Source: CALGFI01 sp963786805
GTDB lineage: Bacteria; Actinomycetota; UBA4738; HRBIN12
NCBI GenBank assembly: GCA_963786805.1
Contig: CAWBAK010000004.1
Span: 372,001 to 436,000 of the forward strand
DNA: 64,000 nt
Reading direction: 5' to 3'
Shown: positions 33,557 to 42,515 of the stretch, in pieces
Layout of the letters: each line of letters starts with the position of its first letter
Position numbering within the stretch: the stretch's first letter is position 1
The notes under the pieces: generated by a model
The model's database searches: none
What the model saw: the letters and a program-made list of their open reading frames with translations, nothing else
What the model was told of the DNA's origin: nothing
Program-made: the position numbers and the translations under genes

Positions 33557-34897
33557 GTGGACATCCCGCAGGAGCGCAAGGTCCTCACCGACATCCCCGG
33601 ACCCAAGTCGCGGGAGTGGTTCGAACGGCGCGCGGCCGCGATCCCGCAGGGCGTCGCGAACATCCACCGGATCGTCACGGCGCGGGCGTCCGGCGCGATC
33701 ATCGAGGACGTCGACGGCAACCGACTGATCGACTTCGCGACCGGGATCGCCGTCCTGAACCTCGGCCACACGTCGCCCGAGGTCGTCCGAGCGGCCCAGG
33801 AGCAACTGGAGCGCGACACGCACACGTGCTTCCACGTCACGGCGAACGAGCCGTACATCGAGCTCGCCGAGCGGATGAACGCGATCGTGCCCGGCGACTT
33901 CGAGAAGAAGACGATGTTCGCGAACTCCGGCGCCGAAGCGGTGGAGAACGCCGTGAAGATCGCCCGGAAGTTCACCGGGCGCGACGCGATCGTGACGTTC
34001 GACCACGCGTTCCACGGGCGGACGCTCCTCGCCATGACGCTCACGGCGAAGGTGATGCCGTACAAGCAAGGGATGGGGCCGTTCGCGCCGGAGGTCTACC
34101 GGCTGCCGTTCCCGTACCCCTACCGCTGGCCGACCGGACCGGAGAACGCGGCGCGCGAGGCGCTCGCCTACGCCACCGACGAGATGCACAAGCACATCGG
34201 CGAGGAGAACATCGCCGCCGTCATCCTCGAGCCGATCCAGGGCGAAGGTGGGTTCATCATCCCGGCGCCGGGGTTCCTGAAGGGCCTCGCCGAGTTCTGT
34301 GCGGAGCACGGGATCCTGTTCATCGCCGACGAGATCCAGAGCGGGATGGGACGAGCCGGCCGCTGGTTCGCGATCGAGGACGAGGACGTCGTCCCCGACC
34401 TCGTCGCGAGCGCGAAGTCGCTCGGCGGCGGCCTGCCGATCAGCGCCGTGACCGGGCGCGCCGAGATCATGGACAGCGTGCACGTCGGCGGGCTGGGCGG
34501 AACGTACGGCGGGAACCCCGTCGCGGCGGCGGCGGCACTCGCCGTCTTGGACCTGATCGAGCGCGAGGGGCTCCTCGAGCGTTCGCGGACCGTCGGTGAA
34601 CGCATCCTGCAACGGCTGCGAGAGATGCAGTCCAAGCACGACGTGGTCGGAGACGTGCGCGGGCGAGGGATGATGACGGCGATCGAGCTCGTCGCCGACC
34701 GCGCCACGAAGGAACCGCTCGACGGACCTACCGGCACGAAGATCCTGGAGCGCTGTCTCGAGAACGGCGTCGTGATCTTGAAGGCGGGGACGTACGACAA
34801 CGTGATCCGCCTGCTTCCGCCGATCACGATCGAGGAGAGCCTGCTCGAGGAGGGCCTCGGCATCCTCGACGAGGCGATCGGCGCCGTCGCCGGGTAG
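33557..34897 (+). CDS. gabT: 4-aminobutyrate aminotransferase
   Basis: A class III PLP aminotransferase of 446 residues that converts GABA and 2-oxoglutarate to succinate semialdehyde and glutamate. Motifs: FATGIAVLNLGHTSPEV, SGAEAVENAVKIARKFTGR, FDHAFHGRT, the PLP-aspartate in FIADEIQSGMGRAGRW, and the PLP lysine in ASAKSLGGGLP. The GTG at 33557 has an excellent AAGGAGG site at 7 nt. It is divergent from the PucR-type regulator and followed by an MFS gene. Confidence 0.92.
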   Translation: MDIPQERKVLTDIPGPKSREWFERRAAAIPQGVANIHRIVTARASGAIIEDVDGNRLIDFATGIAVLNLGHTSPEVVRAAQEQLERDTHTCFHVTANEPYIELAERMNAIVPGDFEKKTMFANSGAEAVENAVKIARKFTGRDAIVTFDHAFHGRTLLAMTLTAKVMPYKQGMGPFAPEVYRLPFPYPYRWPTGPENAAREALAYATDEMHKHIGEENIAAVILEPIQGEGGFIIPAPGFLKGLAEFCAEHGILFIADEIQSGMGRAGRWFAIEDEDVVPDLVASAKSLGGGLPISAVTGRAEIMDSVHVGGLGGTYGGNPVAAAAALAVLDLIEREGLLERSRTVGERILQRLREMQSKHDVVGDVRGRGMMTAIELVADRATKEPLDGPTGTKILERCLENGVVILKAGTYDNVIRLLPPITIEESLLEEGLGILDEAIGAVAG

Positions 34898-34912
34898 CGC
34901 TTCAGCGACTGC

Positions 34913-34918
34913 TACCGT
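34913..34918 (+). promoter_or_regulatory. -10 element of MFS exporter gene
   Basis: TACCGT, 6 nt before the GTG at 34925. Confidence 0.4.
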
Positions 34919-34924
34919 CGGCTC

Positions 34925-36196
34925 GTGACGGAACCGGGTGAGCGCCGCCGTATCCGCGGTGCGGTCCGCAACGTGGCGATCGACCTTTCGCCGCTGCGCG
35001 TCTCGCGCGACTTCCGCCGGCTCTTCCTCGGCCTCGCCGTCTCCGAGCTCGGCTACCAGTTCACGCTGGTCGCGACGTTCATCCAGGTCTTCGAGCTCAC
35101 CGGCTCGCCGGCCGCAGTGGGCTTGATCGGACTCGTCGGACTCGTCGCGCTGGTGGTGGGGACCCTCGTCGGTGGGGCCTTCGTCGACGTCGTCGACCGC
35201 CGCACCCTGCTCATCGTCGCGCAGATCGGATTCATGACGGCGTCGGGGATCCTGCTGGCCGGTGCCGTCCACGGCGACCCACCGCTCTGGGTCGTGTACG
35301 CCGCGGTCGCGCTCATCGCGGGGCTGTCCGCGATCGACTCCCCGACCCGCTCGGCGATCACGCCGCGGCTCGTCGGGCGCGAGCTGTTGCCATCGGCACT
35401 CACCCTCAACCAGGTGGTGTGGAACGCGACCGCGCTGGCCGGACCGGCCCTGGCGGGGATCGTCATCACGGAGTTCGGGCTGGAGTGGGCGTACGCGATC
35501 GATCTCATCACCTACGTGGCGATGCTGGCGGCGGCGATCGCGATCGCACCGGTCCCGCCCGAGCGGGCCGAGGGGTCCCCGACGGGCTGGCGCGCCGTCC
35601 GGGAGGGGTTCGCGTTCGTGCGAGGGCGCGCCGTGCTGAAGGCGTCGTTCGGCATCGACGTGATCGCGATGGTCTTCGGGATGCCCCGCGCGCTGTTCCC
35701 GATCCTGGCCGTGACCCAGTTCCGTCGCGGCCCGGCCGTGGTCGGGCTGCTGTTCGCGGCGCCGGCCGTCGGCGCGGTGCTCGGAGCGCTGACGGCGGGA
35801 TGGGTCAACCGGGTGCGGCACCAGGGGATGGCGGTCGTGTGGGCCGTGGTGGTGTGGGGCGCCGGGATCGCGGCGTTCGGCCTCGTCTCCGATCTGTGGC
35901 TCGGCCTGCTGCTCCTCGCGATCGCCGGCGCCGCCGACGTCATCTCTGCGGTCTTCCGCTCCACGATCCTGCAGCTCTCGGTGCCCGACGCGCTGCGCGG
36001 CAGGCTGTCGCAGATCCACATCCTGGTCGTCAGCGGCGGACCCCGGCTCGGTGACCTCGAGGCGGGCCTGGTCGCGTCCGCGTTCTCGCCGGCCGTCTCG
36101 GTCGTCTCCGGCGGGCTGCTCTGCATCGCCGGCGCGGGGCTGCTCGCGTGGCTCGTCCCCTCGTTCCGCCGCTACCACGCGGGAGAGAACGCCTGA
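34925..36196 (+). CDS. MFS transporter, EntS/drug-exporter type
   Basis: A 423-residue protein with about eleven or twelve membrane segments. It starts LSPLRVSRDFRRLFLGLAVSELGYQFTLVATFIQVFELTGSP and includes DSPTRSAITPRLV and DALRGRLSQIHILVVSGGPRLGDLEAG, which are features of the MFS_3/EntS exporter group. Substrate unknown. It begins 27 nt after gabT but appears to have its own leaderless promoter. Confidence 0.85.
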   Translation: MTEPGERRRIRGAVRNVAIDLSPLRVSRDFRRLFLGLAVSELGYQFTLVATFIQVFELTGSPAAVGLIGLVGLVALVVGTLVGGAFVDVVDRRTLLIVAQIGFMTASGILLAGAVHGDPPLWVVYAAVALIAGLSAIDSPTRSAITPRLVGRELLPSALTLNQVVWNATALAGPALAGIVITEFGLEWAYAIDLITYVAMLAAAIAIAPVPPERAEGSPTGWRAVREGFAFVRGRAVLKASFGIDVIAMVFGMPRALFPILAVTQFRRGPAVVGLLFAAPAVGAVLGALTAGWVNRVRHQGMAVVWAVVVWGAGIAAFGLVSDLWLGLLLLAIAGAADVISAVFRSTILQLSVPDALRGRLSQIHILVVSGGPRLGDLEAGLVASAFSPAVSVVSGGLLCIAGAGLLAWLVPSFRRYHAGENA

Positions 36197-36241
36197 CGCT
36201 CGTGAGAAGGCTTCGTCCCGGCGGCGGGGCGAGCCGAGTCC

Positions 36242-36247
36242 TATGCT
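36242..36247 (+). promoter_or_regulatory. -10 element of cyanophycin-synthetase-like gene
   Basis: TATGCT, 6 nt before the GTG at 36254. Confidence 0.5.
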
Positions 36248-36253
36248 CCGCGC

Positions 36254-38032
36254 GTGGCGACGCCGCGTGCGGAGCTCGTGGAACTTCGGTTGCTCGACGG
36301 GCCGAACGTGTACTTCCCGCGGCCCGCGGTGAAGGTCGGGCTCCGCGTCGCCCCGTGGCTCGCGATGCCGGAAGAACGGCTCGGGCGCGTCCTGGAGCGG
36401 GCAGGCTCGACCTCGAGGCCCGGTCGTCCCGGGACCGAGCAGCGAAGGCGTGCGGTCACTCGGCTCGCGACGCATCTCGCGCGGGCGCTCGCGGCCGCGA
36501 CCGACGTCCGGTTGGCCGTCCGCAGTCGCTCCGGACCCGAGCCGGACGAGATCGTCGTCGCGTTCCCCTGGCGCCATCGCGGCACGGGGACCGCGGCCGG
36601 CAACGAAGTCGCGAGATTGATGGCCGAGGCCGGAGGACGCCGGTCCCTCGAGCGGCTCGTCGCCGAGGCCGCCGAGCGCATCCTTGCGGCCGAGCCCGGC
36701 GAGGAACCCTCCGTCACCGATCCCGCGATCCCGATCGTCTCGATCACCGGGACGAACGGGAAGACGACCACGGTCCGCCTGCTGGCACACCTCGTGCGGA
36801 CCGCGGGCAAGACCGTCGCGTACTCCTCGACCGACGGCGTCTACCGCGGCGACGGCGAGATGGTCGAGGAGGGCGACTACTCCGGGTTCGCCGGTGCCGC
36901 GAAGGCCCTCGAACAGCAGCCGGACGTCGCCGTGCTCGAGACCGCGCGCGGAGGGATCCTCCTCCGCGGCGTCGGCGTGGCGCACAACGACGTCTCGGTC
37001 GTCACCAACGTGTCGGCGGATCACCTCGGTCTCCTCGGGATCCAGACGCTGGATCAGCTCGCCGAGGTGAAGGCGACGATCACCAAGATCACCCGTCCGG
37101 AGGGCTGGGTCATCCTGAACGCCGACGACCCCCGCGCCCTTTCGATGCGGCGGGGCGCCAGCGGCCGGCCGTGGCTGTGCACGCTCGACCCCGATCACCC
37201 GGCCGTGCGCGAGACGCTCGCCGAAGGAGGTCGCGCGACCGTGCCGCTCGACGGGTCGATCACGGTGCTCGAGCGGTCTGTCTCGCGCGCGCTCGTGCCG
37301 CTCGCCGACGTCCCGGTGACGATCGCCGGCATCTCGAGCTCGAACACGATGAACGCCATGCAGGCCGCCTCGGCCGCCCTGGGCATCGGCCTCGGTGAAC
37401 GGGCCGTGGTGCGGGGCTTGAAGAGCTTCGTCATGGATGCCGAACGCAATCCGGGACGAGCGAACCTGTTCACGATCGACGGCCGGGTCGTGGTGATCGA
37501 CTACGCGCACAACGAGGCCGGGATGATGGGCCTCACGGAGCTGGCCGACGGTCTTCGAAAGGCAGGACGCGAGATCTGGCTCGCCATCTGCGCGGCCGGC
37601 GACCGGACGGAACAGATCCTGCACGACTTCGGGTATCGCGCGGCGCGCGGGACCGACCACGTCGTGGTCGCCGAGCTCCTTCGGTACCTGCGGGGTCGCG
37701 ACCGGGACGAGGTGATCGAAGGGCTCCGCGCCGGCGCGCTCGACGGCGGGGCCGAGGATGTGGACGTCTACGCCGACGAGCTGTCGGCCCTTCGAGCCAT
37801 GCTGACGCGATCGAAACGCGGCGACGTCATCGCGGTGACGGCGCTCGGCATGCGGCCCGAGATCTTCCGCTGGCTCGAGGAGAACGGGGCGCGGCGTCCC
37901 ACGCCCGCCGACGTGAGGCGACTCGTCGCGGCGGCGCGCGACTCGCGCGGAGAGACGGAACGCCGGCGGGCGGCTCGCGCGGAACGATCGAAGCGGGCGG
38001 GAACGCCGTCGAAACGCCCGGCCCGACGGTAG
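36254..38032 (+). CDS. cyanophycin-synthetase-like Mur ligase lacking the ATP-grasp domain
   Basis: A 592-residue protein. The N-terminal part (LVELRLLDGPNVYFPRPAVKVGLRV) resembles the N domain of CphA. It then passes straight to a Mur-ligase domain with P-loop GTNGKTTT (near residue 166), VLETARGGILLRG, NVSADHLGLLGIQTLDQLA, NADDP and VVIDYAHNEAGM. The roughly 250-residue ATP-grasp domain that full CphA has between these parts is absent. In CphA, ATP-grasp adds Asp to the backbone and the Mur part adds Arg to the side chain; this protein could only do the latter or act on another acidic substrate. A full cphA is 1.6 kb away. Confidence 0.85.
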   Translation: MATPRAELVELRLLDGPNVYFPRPAVKVGLRVAPWLAMPEERLGRVLERAGSTSRPGRPGTEQRRRAVTRLATHLARALAAATDVRLAVRSRSGPEPDEIVVAFPWRHRGTGTAAGNEVARLMAEAGGRRSLERLVAEAAERILAAEPGEEPSVTDPAIPIVSITGTNGKTTTVRLLAHLVRTAGKTVAYSSTDGVYRGDGEMVEEGDYSGFAGAAKALEQQPDVAVLETARGGILLRGVGVAHNDVSVVTNVSADHLGLLGIQTLDQLAEVKATITKITRPEGWVILNADDPRALSMRRGASGRPWLCTLDPDHPAVRETLAEGGRATVPLDGSITVLERSVSRALVPLADVPVTIAGISSSNTMNAMQAASAALGIGLGERAVVRGLKSFVMDAERNPGRANLFTIDGRVVVIDYAHNEAGMMGLTELADGLRKAGREIWLAICAAGDRTEQILHDFGYRAARGTDHVVVAELLRYLRGRDRDEVIEGLRAGALDGGAEDVDVYADELSALRAMLTRSKRGDVIAVTALGMRPEIFRWLEENGARRPTPADVRRLVAAARDSRGETERRRAARAERSKRAGTPSKRPARR

Positions 38033-38092
38033 CCTCGGCCGGTAGCATCGGACGCAGACGCCGAACAGACCGACCGAGAGGACACCGATCCG

Positions 38093-38662
38093 ATGGCCAC
38101 CACATCCGCGATGACCGAGCTCGGCAGCCGGGTGCCGGACTTCTCGCTCCCCGACGTCACGACGGGTCGAACCGTGCGGCTCGAAGACCTCGAGGGAACC
38201 GAAGCATTGCTCGTGATGTTCCTGTGCCGTCACTGCCCGTACGTGGCGCACGTGCGTGAGGCTGTGTCGCGCATGGCGGACGATTACAAGGACGCGGACC
38301 TGTCGATCGTCGCGATCAGCGCGAACGATCCCGAGGCGTATCCGGAGGACGCGCCGGAGAGCCTCGCGGAAGAGGCGCGAGAGGCCGGCTACTCCTTCCC
38401 GTACCTGTTCGACGAGCCCCAGCAGGTGGCGAAGGCGTTCGGCGCCGCCTGCACGCCCGACTTCTTCCTCTACGACCGCGAGCGCCGGCTCGTCTACCGC
38501 GGGCAGTTCGACTCGAGCCGGCCGCGCAACGGGCTCCCCGTGACCGGCGAGGACCTCCGTTCGGCGATCGACGCCGTGCTCGCGGGCACGCCCGTGTCCA
38601 CGGATCAGCGGGCGAGCGTGGGGTGCGGTATCAAGTGGCGTTCGGAGAACGAGTCTCGCTGA
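38093..38662 (+). CDS. thioredoxin-fold redoxin (AhpC/TSA-type)
   Basis: A 189-residue protein. The N-terminus SRVPDFSLPDVTTGRTVRLEDLEG is typical of redoxins; the active site is FLCRHCPYV (CxxC), and TPDFFLYDRERRLVYRGQFD matches the cis-Pro loop and following strand. It belongs to the single-domain thioredoxin/peroxiredoxin-like group common in actinobacteria; it likely reduces disulfides or peroxides in the cytosol (no signal peptide). It follows the CphA-like gene by 60 nt; TAGCAT at 38044 could give it a leadered transcript. Confidence 0.85.
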   Translation: MATTSAMTELGSRVPDFSLPDVTTGRTVRLEDLEGTEALLVMFLCRHCPYVAHVREAVSRMADDYKDADLSIVAISANDPEAYPEDAPESLAEEAREAGYSFPYLFDEPQQVAKAFGAACTPDFFLYDRERRLVYRGQFDSSRPRNGLPVTGEDLRSAIDAVLAGTPVSTDQRASVGCGIKWRSENESR

Positions 38663-38696
38663 GCCGCCATCGCCTGCCGGACGCGGCCGGCGAGCC

Positions 38697-39032
38697 TCAC
38701 CGCGCGGAGGCGTCGAGGACGCACAGCGTTGCCCACGGGATCGCCTCGAGCCGCTCGTCGCCGATCGGCTCGCCGCACACGTCGCACGTCCCGTAGGTTC
38801 CGTCGTCCAGCTTCGCGAGCGCGCGCTCGACGTCGTTGAGCTTCGCGTCCAGGCTCTTGGCCGCCGAGACCTGCGCGATCCGCTCCACCGCCTGCGACGT
38901 CCCCTCGCCGACCCGCTTGCCGAACGACACGGGTGCCATCGGGTCGCGCGGCGCAGCCTTCATCTCGCCGAGCTGGGCGCGCAGTTCGTCACGTTCGGCC
39001 TGAAGGGCACGGCGGATCGTGGGTGCGTCCAC
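38697..39032 (-). CDS. DksA/TraR-type protein with incomplete zinc finger
   Basis: A 111-residue protein: a coiled-coil-like helical N-terminus, then TYGTCDVCGEPIGDERLEAIPWATLC in the DksA/TraR C4-finger style. The expected fourth cysteine, two residues after the third, is Asp (TLCVLD). Zinc binding would therefore be altered. Such proteins act at the RNA polymerase secondary channel. It starts 6 nt after the neighbouring membrane-protein gene ends. Confidence 0.85.
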   Translation of the reverse strand: MDAPTIRRALQAERDELRAQLGEMKAAPRDPMAPVSFGKRVGEGTSQAVERIAQVSAAKSLDAKLNDVERALAKLDDGTYGTCDVCGEPIGDERLEAIPWATLCVLDASAR

Positions 39033-39038
39033 CGCGAC

Positions 39039-39590
39039 CTATCCGGGTTCGGAGGCTCGGCGCGAGGCCTTGGACCTGGCGGCCAGACGCTCCGCCCGGC
39101 GAGCCGCGCGGACCCGCTCCCGCGCGGACTCCGCCCGCTCGAATTCGTTCAACGTCTCCGGACGGAGCAGGAGGACCACGATCGCGATATCGATCCCCGC
39201 GATCAGCAGGCCGAGTCCCGCGGTCGGCTCCGGGGCTTGCGAGAAGATCTCGGCGATCGAGAGCGGGAGGGTGACGGCCGCGAACACGATGAACGTGCCG
39301 ATCGCCCCGTGGCGAACGCTCGCGCGCCGTCCCAGCACGCCGATCACCAGCACGAGGCTCAAGATGGACAGTCCGAGGACGAGGATCGCCGAGATCGCGA
39401 TGAGGTTCCGCGTCTCGACCGAGTTCAGACCGAAGCCGACGGCCGAGAAGTACGTGTCGCGATCGATCCTGTCCGGGTCGAGCGCGTTCCGCGCGAGGCC
39501 GACGCCCATCACGGTGAACGGCACGGTGAGGGCGAGCATCAACGCTGCGGCGGCGATCGTCGTCTTGGCTCTCGGATGGGATCGAGACAT
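39039..39590 (-). CDS. four-helix membrane protein of unknown function
   Basis: A 183-residue protein with four hydrophobic helices and a strongly basic, Arg-rich C-terminal tail (SARERVRAARRAERLAARSKASRR). No motif is recognised. The ATG at 39590 has GGAG at 5 nt. It sits between cphA (69 nt upstream) and the DksA-like gene (6 nt downstream) on the same strand. Confidence 0.7.
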   Translation of the reverse strand: MSRSHPRAKTTIAAAALMLALTVPFTVMGVGLARNALDPDRIDRDTYFSAVGFGLNSVETRNLIAISAILVLGLSILSLVLVIGVLGRRASVRHGAIGTFIVFAAVTLPLSIAEIFSQAPEPTAGLGLLIAGIDIAIVVLLLRPETLNEFERAESARERVRAARRAERLAARSKASRRASEPG

Positions 39591-39659
39591 GCGAACTCCG
39601 GTTTCAGGCGTTCGGGGGGACTCCGTCGTTCGGGGCTCGGGTCACTCTAGCCGGAGCCG

Positions 39660-42515
39660 CTACAGACCGACCTCGTCCGCGATCTCGATCAGGTCGGGGT
39701 CGCCGCCTTCCCAGCCGTGCTGGCCGTCGCCGACCCGCATGACCGAGGGAGCCGCGAGGGAGCGCCGGAGCTCGAGCTCCTTGTAGACCTCGGTGGCGTA
39801 GTCGACGCAGAGCACGACGAGGTCGCCCGGCCTCGAGCGGTCGATCGCCCTCCTCGTCGCTTCCATCTCGTCCAGGACCACCTCGACGTTTCCCGCTCGG
39901 GCGCCTTGGGAGATCGCCTCGCGCACGCCCTCCTCGATCAGCTCCGCGGTCTGGCCCGGTGGTCGCCCACGCGCGTGACGGTCCTCCCGGATGATCACGT
40001 CGTCGAAGTAGCGCGCGGCGACGCGCCCGAGCTGGCGCATGTCGTCGTCGCGACGATCCCCCGCCGTCGCCACGACGGCGACGCGCAGGTTCGCCCTACC
40101 CGAGGACCGGAGCGGATGTCCGCCCGACGGTGCGTCGTGGGTGAGTTTCTCGATGAACTCGCCGAGCGTCTCGAGCCCGGCCGGGTTGTGGGCGTAGTCG
40201 ATCACGACCTTCACCCCGTCCAGGTCGAACACGTTCAGGCGGCCGGGCGCCTGGTAGATCGAGGTCGTGAAGGACCGGAGCCCCTGACGGATGTCGTGCA
40301 GGTGCGCTCCCGCGGCGTGCGCGGCGGCGGCGGCGGCCATCGCGTTCTGGACCATCATGCGAGCGCGCCCCTCGAACGTCGCGGGCAGCGTGTGGATCCA
40401 CGCGATCGGCATCGTCCGGCGGCCGTCCCGGATCACCATCTTCTCGCCGAGCGCGCTCTTCTCGAGGACGACCGCCTTGCGCCCGCGGCGGACCCACCGC
40501 TCGATGAGCTCGTTCTTCTCCTGCATCGAGAACAGGATGACGCTGCCGCTGCACGCCCTGCGCATCTCCACGACGAGCGGATCGTCCGCGTTCAACACGG
40601 CCCAACCCGTCTTCGGCACGGCCTCGACGATGACCTGCTTGACCGCCGCGAGCTGCTCGAGCGTATCGATCCCCTTCAAGCCGAGGTGATCGCCGGTGAC
40701 GTTCAGCACGACGGCCACGTCGTTCTTCCCGTAGCCGAGACCCTCTCGAAGGATGCCGCCACGCGCCGTCTCGAACACGGCGAGATCGACCCGGGGGTTC
40801 TGGAGCACCATCTGCGCGGACTTCGGGCCGCTGGCGTCGGCCCGCTTCACGAGCCGTTCGTCGATGTAGATGCCGTCCGTGGTCGTGAACCCGATCGAGC
40901 GACCCATCCCCTTGAAGATGTGGGCGATCATCCGGACCGTCGTGGTCTTCCCGTTCGATCCGGTGACGGCGATGATCGGGATCCTCGCCGGCGTTCCGGG
41001 CGGGAACAGCAGGTCCACGACGTCCTTGGCGACGTACTGCGGCTCTCCCTCCGTCGGATGCGTGTGCATACGGAACCCCGGCGCCGCGTTCACCTCGACG
41101 ATCGCGCCGCCCGTCTCCCGGACGGGTTTCGCGATGTCGGGCGCGAGGAAGTCGATCCCGGCCACGTCGAGGCCGACCACGCGCGCGGCCTCCTCGGCGA
41201 TCTCGACGTTCTCCTCGTGCGCCTCCCACGTCCGGTCGATCGAGATCCCGCCGGTCGACATGTTGCCGGTTGACACGAGCTTGACGAACGTGCCCTCCGG
41301 CGGAACGTCGTCCATCGCGAACCCCTGTTTCTTCACGAGCGCCACCGCGGCCTCGTCGACCTTGATCTTCGTAAGGACCTTCTCGTGCCCGATCCCCCGC
41401 CGCGGATCCTCGTTCGTGATCTGGGCGAGCTCGGCGACCGTGTGCTGGCCGTCCCCGATCACGTGGGCGGGCACACGCTCGGCGACGGCGACCATCTTCC
41501 CGCCGACGACGAGCACCCGGTAATCGCTCCCGGTCACGAAGCTCTCCACGACGGCCAACCCGCCGCGCGACTCCTTCAGCGCGCGTTTGAACCCCTGCCG
41601 CACGTCGCGGTCGTTCCGCAGATCGAGGGCGACGCCCCGCCCGTGGTTGCCGTCCAGGGGCTTGGTCACCACGGGGAACCCGATGCGCTTGGCGGCGTTG
41701 ACCGCCTCGTCGTCGGTCCGGACGATCTCCCCACGAGGCACCGGCAGACCGGCCGCGGCGAGAAGACGCCGCGTCATGTCCTTGTCGCCGGCGATGTCGA
41801 CCGCGAGCGACGACGTCTTGGAGGTCATCGTGGCGCGGACCCGCTGCTGATACTTCCCCCACCCGAGCTGGACGAGGGACTGCTCGTTCAGGCGGATGAA
41901 CGGGATGTCCCGGCTGGCGGCCTCGTCCAAGATCGCCTGCGTCGACGGGCCGAACGCGCGCCGCTCGGCCAGCAGGATCAGCCGCTCCAGCCCCGCGAGG
42001 AAATCGAAGTCCTTCTCCGGAGCGACGAGGTGGTTGACGAGCCGGACGGCGAGCTTGCCCGCCTCGAGGCCGACCCGCTCTTCCCAGTAGCCGAAGATCA
42101 CGTTGTACCGGCCGGGCTCGCCGGCGCCGCGGGTCTTGCCGCGGTACACCTGCGCCCCGGACTCGCGCTGGAGCTCGATCGCGACGTGCTCGGCAACGTG
42201 CCCGAGCCACGTTCCCTCCTGAAGGCGTTCGCGGAACCCGCCGCGCTTGCCGAGCGAGCAGGAGTGCTCCCCCACCCCCGGCAGCATCGAGAGCAACCCC
42301 TCGACGAATCCGGGGATGGTGTTCGACGGCCACTCCTCGAGCGCTCCGAGGTCGACGAGCAGCCGAACGCACGGGTCGTAGCTCCAATAGTTCGGACCGC
42401 GGAAGATCTGCGTCTCGACGATCTTCAGGTCGGGCTTCAGCGGGGGCTTCTTGGAAACCGGCTCCCGCTTGGAGCGGGTCCGGTCCGCGCGCGTCCGGGT
42501 CCCGCCTTCGGTCAC
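39660..42515 (-). CDS. cphA: cyanophycin synthetase
   Basis: A 951-residue enzyme that builds multi-L-arginyl-poly-L-aspartate without a ribosome, using ATP. Domains in order: the N domain (KIVETQIFRGPNYWSYDPCVRLLVD), ATP-grasp (about 205-460: RLLAAAGLPVPRGEIV, FPVVTKPLDGNHGRGV, IDFLAPDI, IVEVNAAPGFRMH), and a Mur-ligase domain with P-loop TGSNGKTTT (near 520), FETARGGILREGLGYG, NVTGDHLGLKGIDTLEQLA and VVIDYAHNPAG. The GTG at 42515 overlaps the cphB stop (GTGA). Arg and Asp would be stored as nitrogen-rich granules. Confidence 0.95.
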   Translation of the reverse strand: MTEGGTRTRADRTRSKREPVSKKPPLKPDLKIVETQIFRGPNYWSYDPCVRLLVDLGALEEWPSNTIPGFVEGLLSMLPGVGEHSCSLGKRGGFRERLQEGTWLGHVAEHVAIELQRESGAQVYRGKTRGAGEPGRYNVIFGYWEERVGLEAGKLAVRLVNHLVAPEKDFDFLAGLERLILLAERRAFGPSTQAILDEAASRDIPFIRLNEQSLVQLGWGKYQQRVRATMTSKTSSLAVDIAGDKDMTRRLLAAAGLPVPRGEIVRTDDEAVNAAKRIGFPVVTKPLDGNHGRGVALDLRNDRDVRQGFKRALKESRGGLAVVESFVTGSDYRVLVVGGKMVAVAERVPAHVIGDGQHTVAELAQITNEDPRRGIGHEKVLTKIKVDEAAVALVKKQGFAMDDVPPEGTFVKLVSTGNMSTGGISIDRTWEAHEENVEIAEEAARVVGLDVAGIDFLAPDIAKPVRETGGAIVEVNAAPGFRMHTHPTEGEPQYVAKDVVDLLFPPGTPARIPIIAVTGSNGKTTTVRMIAHIFKGMGRSIGFTTTDGIYIDERLVKRADASGPKSAQMVLQNPRVDLAVFETARGGILREGLGYGKNDVAVVLNVTGDHLGLKGIDTLEQLAAVKQVIVEAVPKTGWAVLNADDPLVVEMRRACSGSVILFSMQEKNELIERWVRRGRKAVVLEKSALGEKMVIRDGRRTMPIAWIHTLPATFEGRARMMVQNAMAAAAAAHAAGAHLHDIRQGLRSFTTSIYQAPGRLNVFDLDGVKVVIDYAHNPAGLETLGEFIEKLTHDAPSGGHPLRSSGRANLRVAVVATAGDRRDDDMRQLGRVAARYFDDVIIREDRHARGRPPGQTAELIEEGVREAISQGARAGNVEVVLDEMEATRRAIDRSRPGDLVVLCVDYATEVYKELELRRSLAAPSVMRVGDGQHGWEGGDPDLIEIADEVGL

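Noticed and set aside
31595..38251. A very long open frame (over 2,200 codons) on the minus strand across the aldehyde dehydrogenase-gabT-cyanophycin region
   Set aside because: It is antisense or out of frame to well-recognised genes. Its product is Arg/Gly/Asp/Pro-rich low-complexity sequence, as expected from the third-position G/C bias. Similar frames at 28680-32708 (+) and 44304-48227 (-) were rejected for the same reason.
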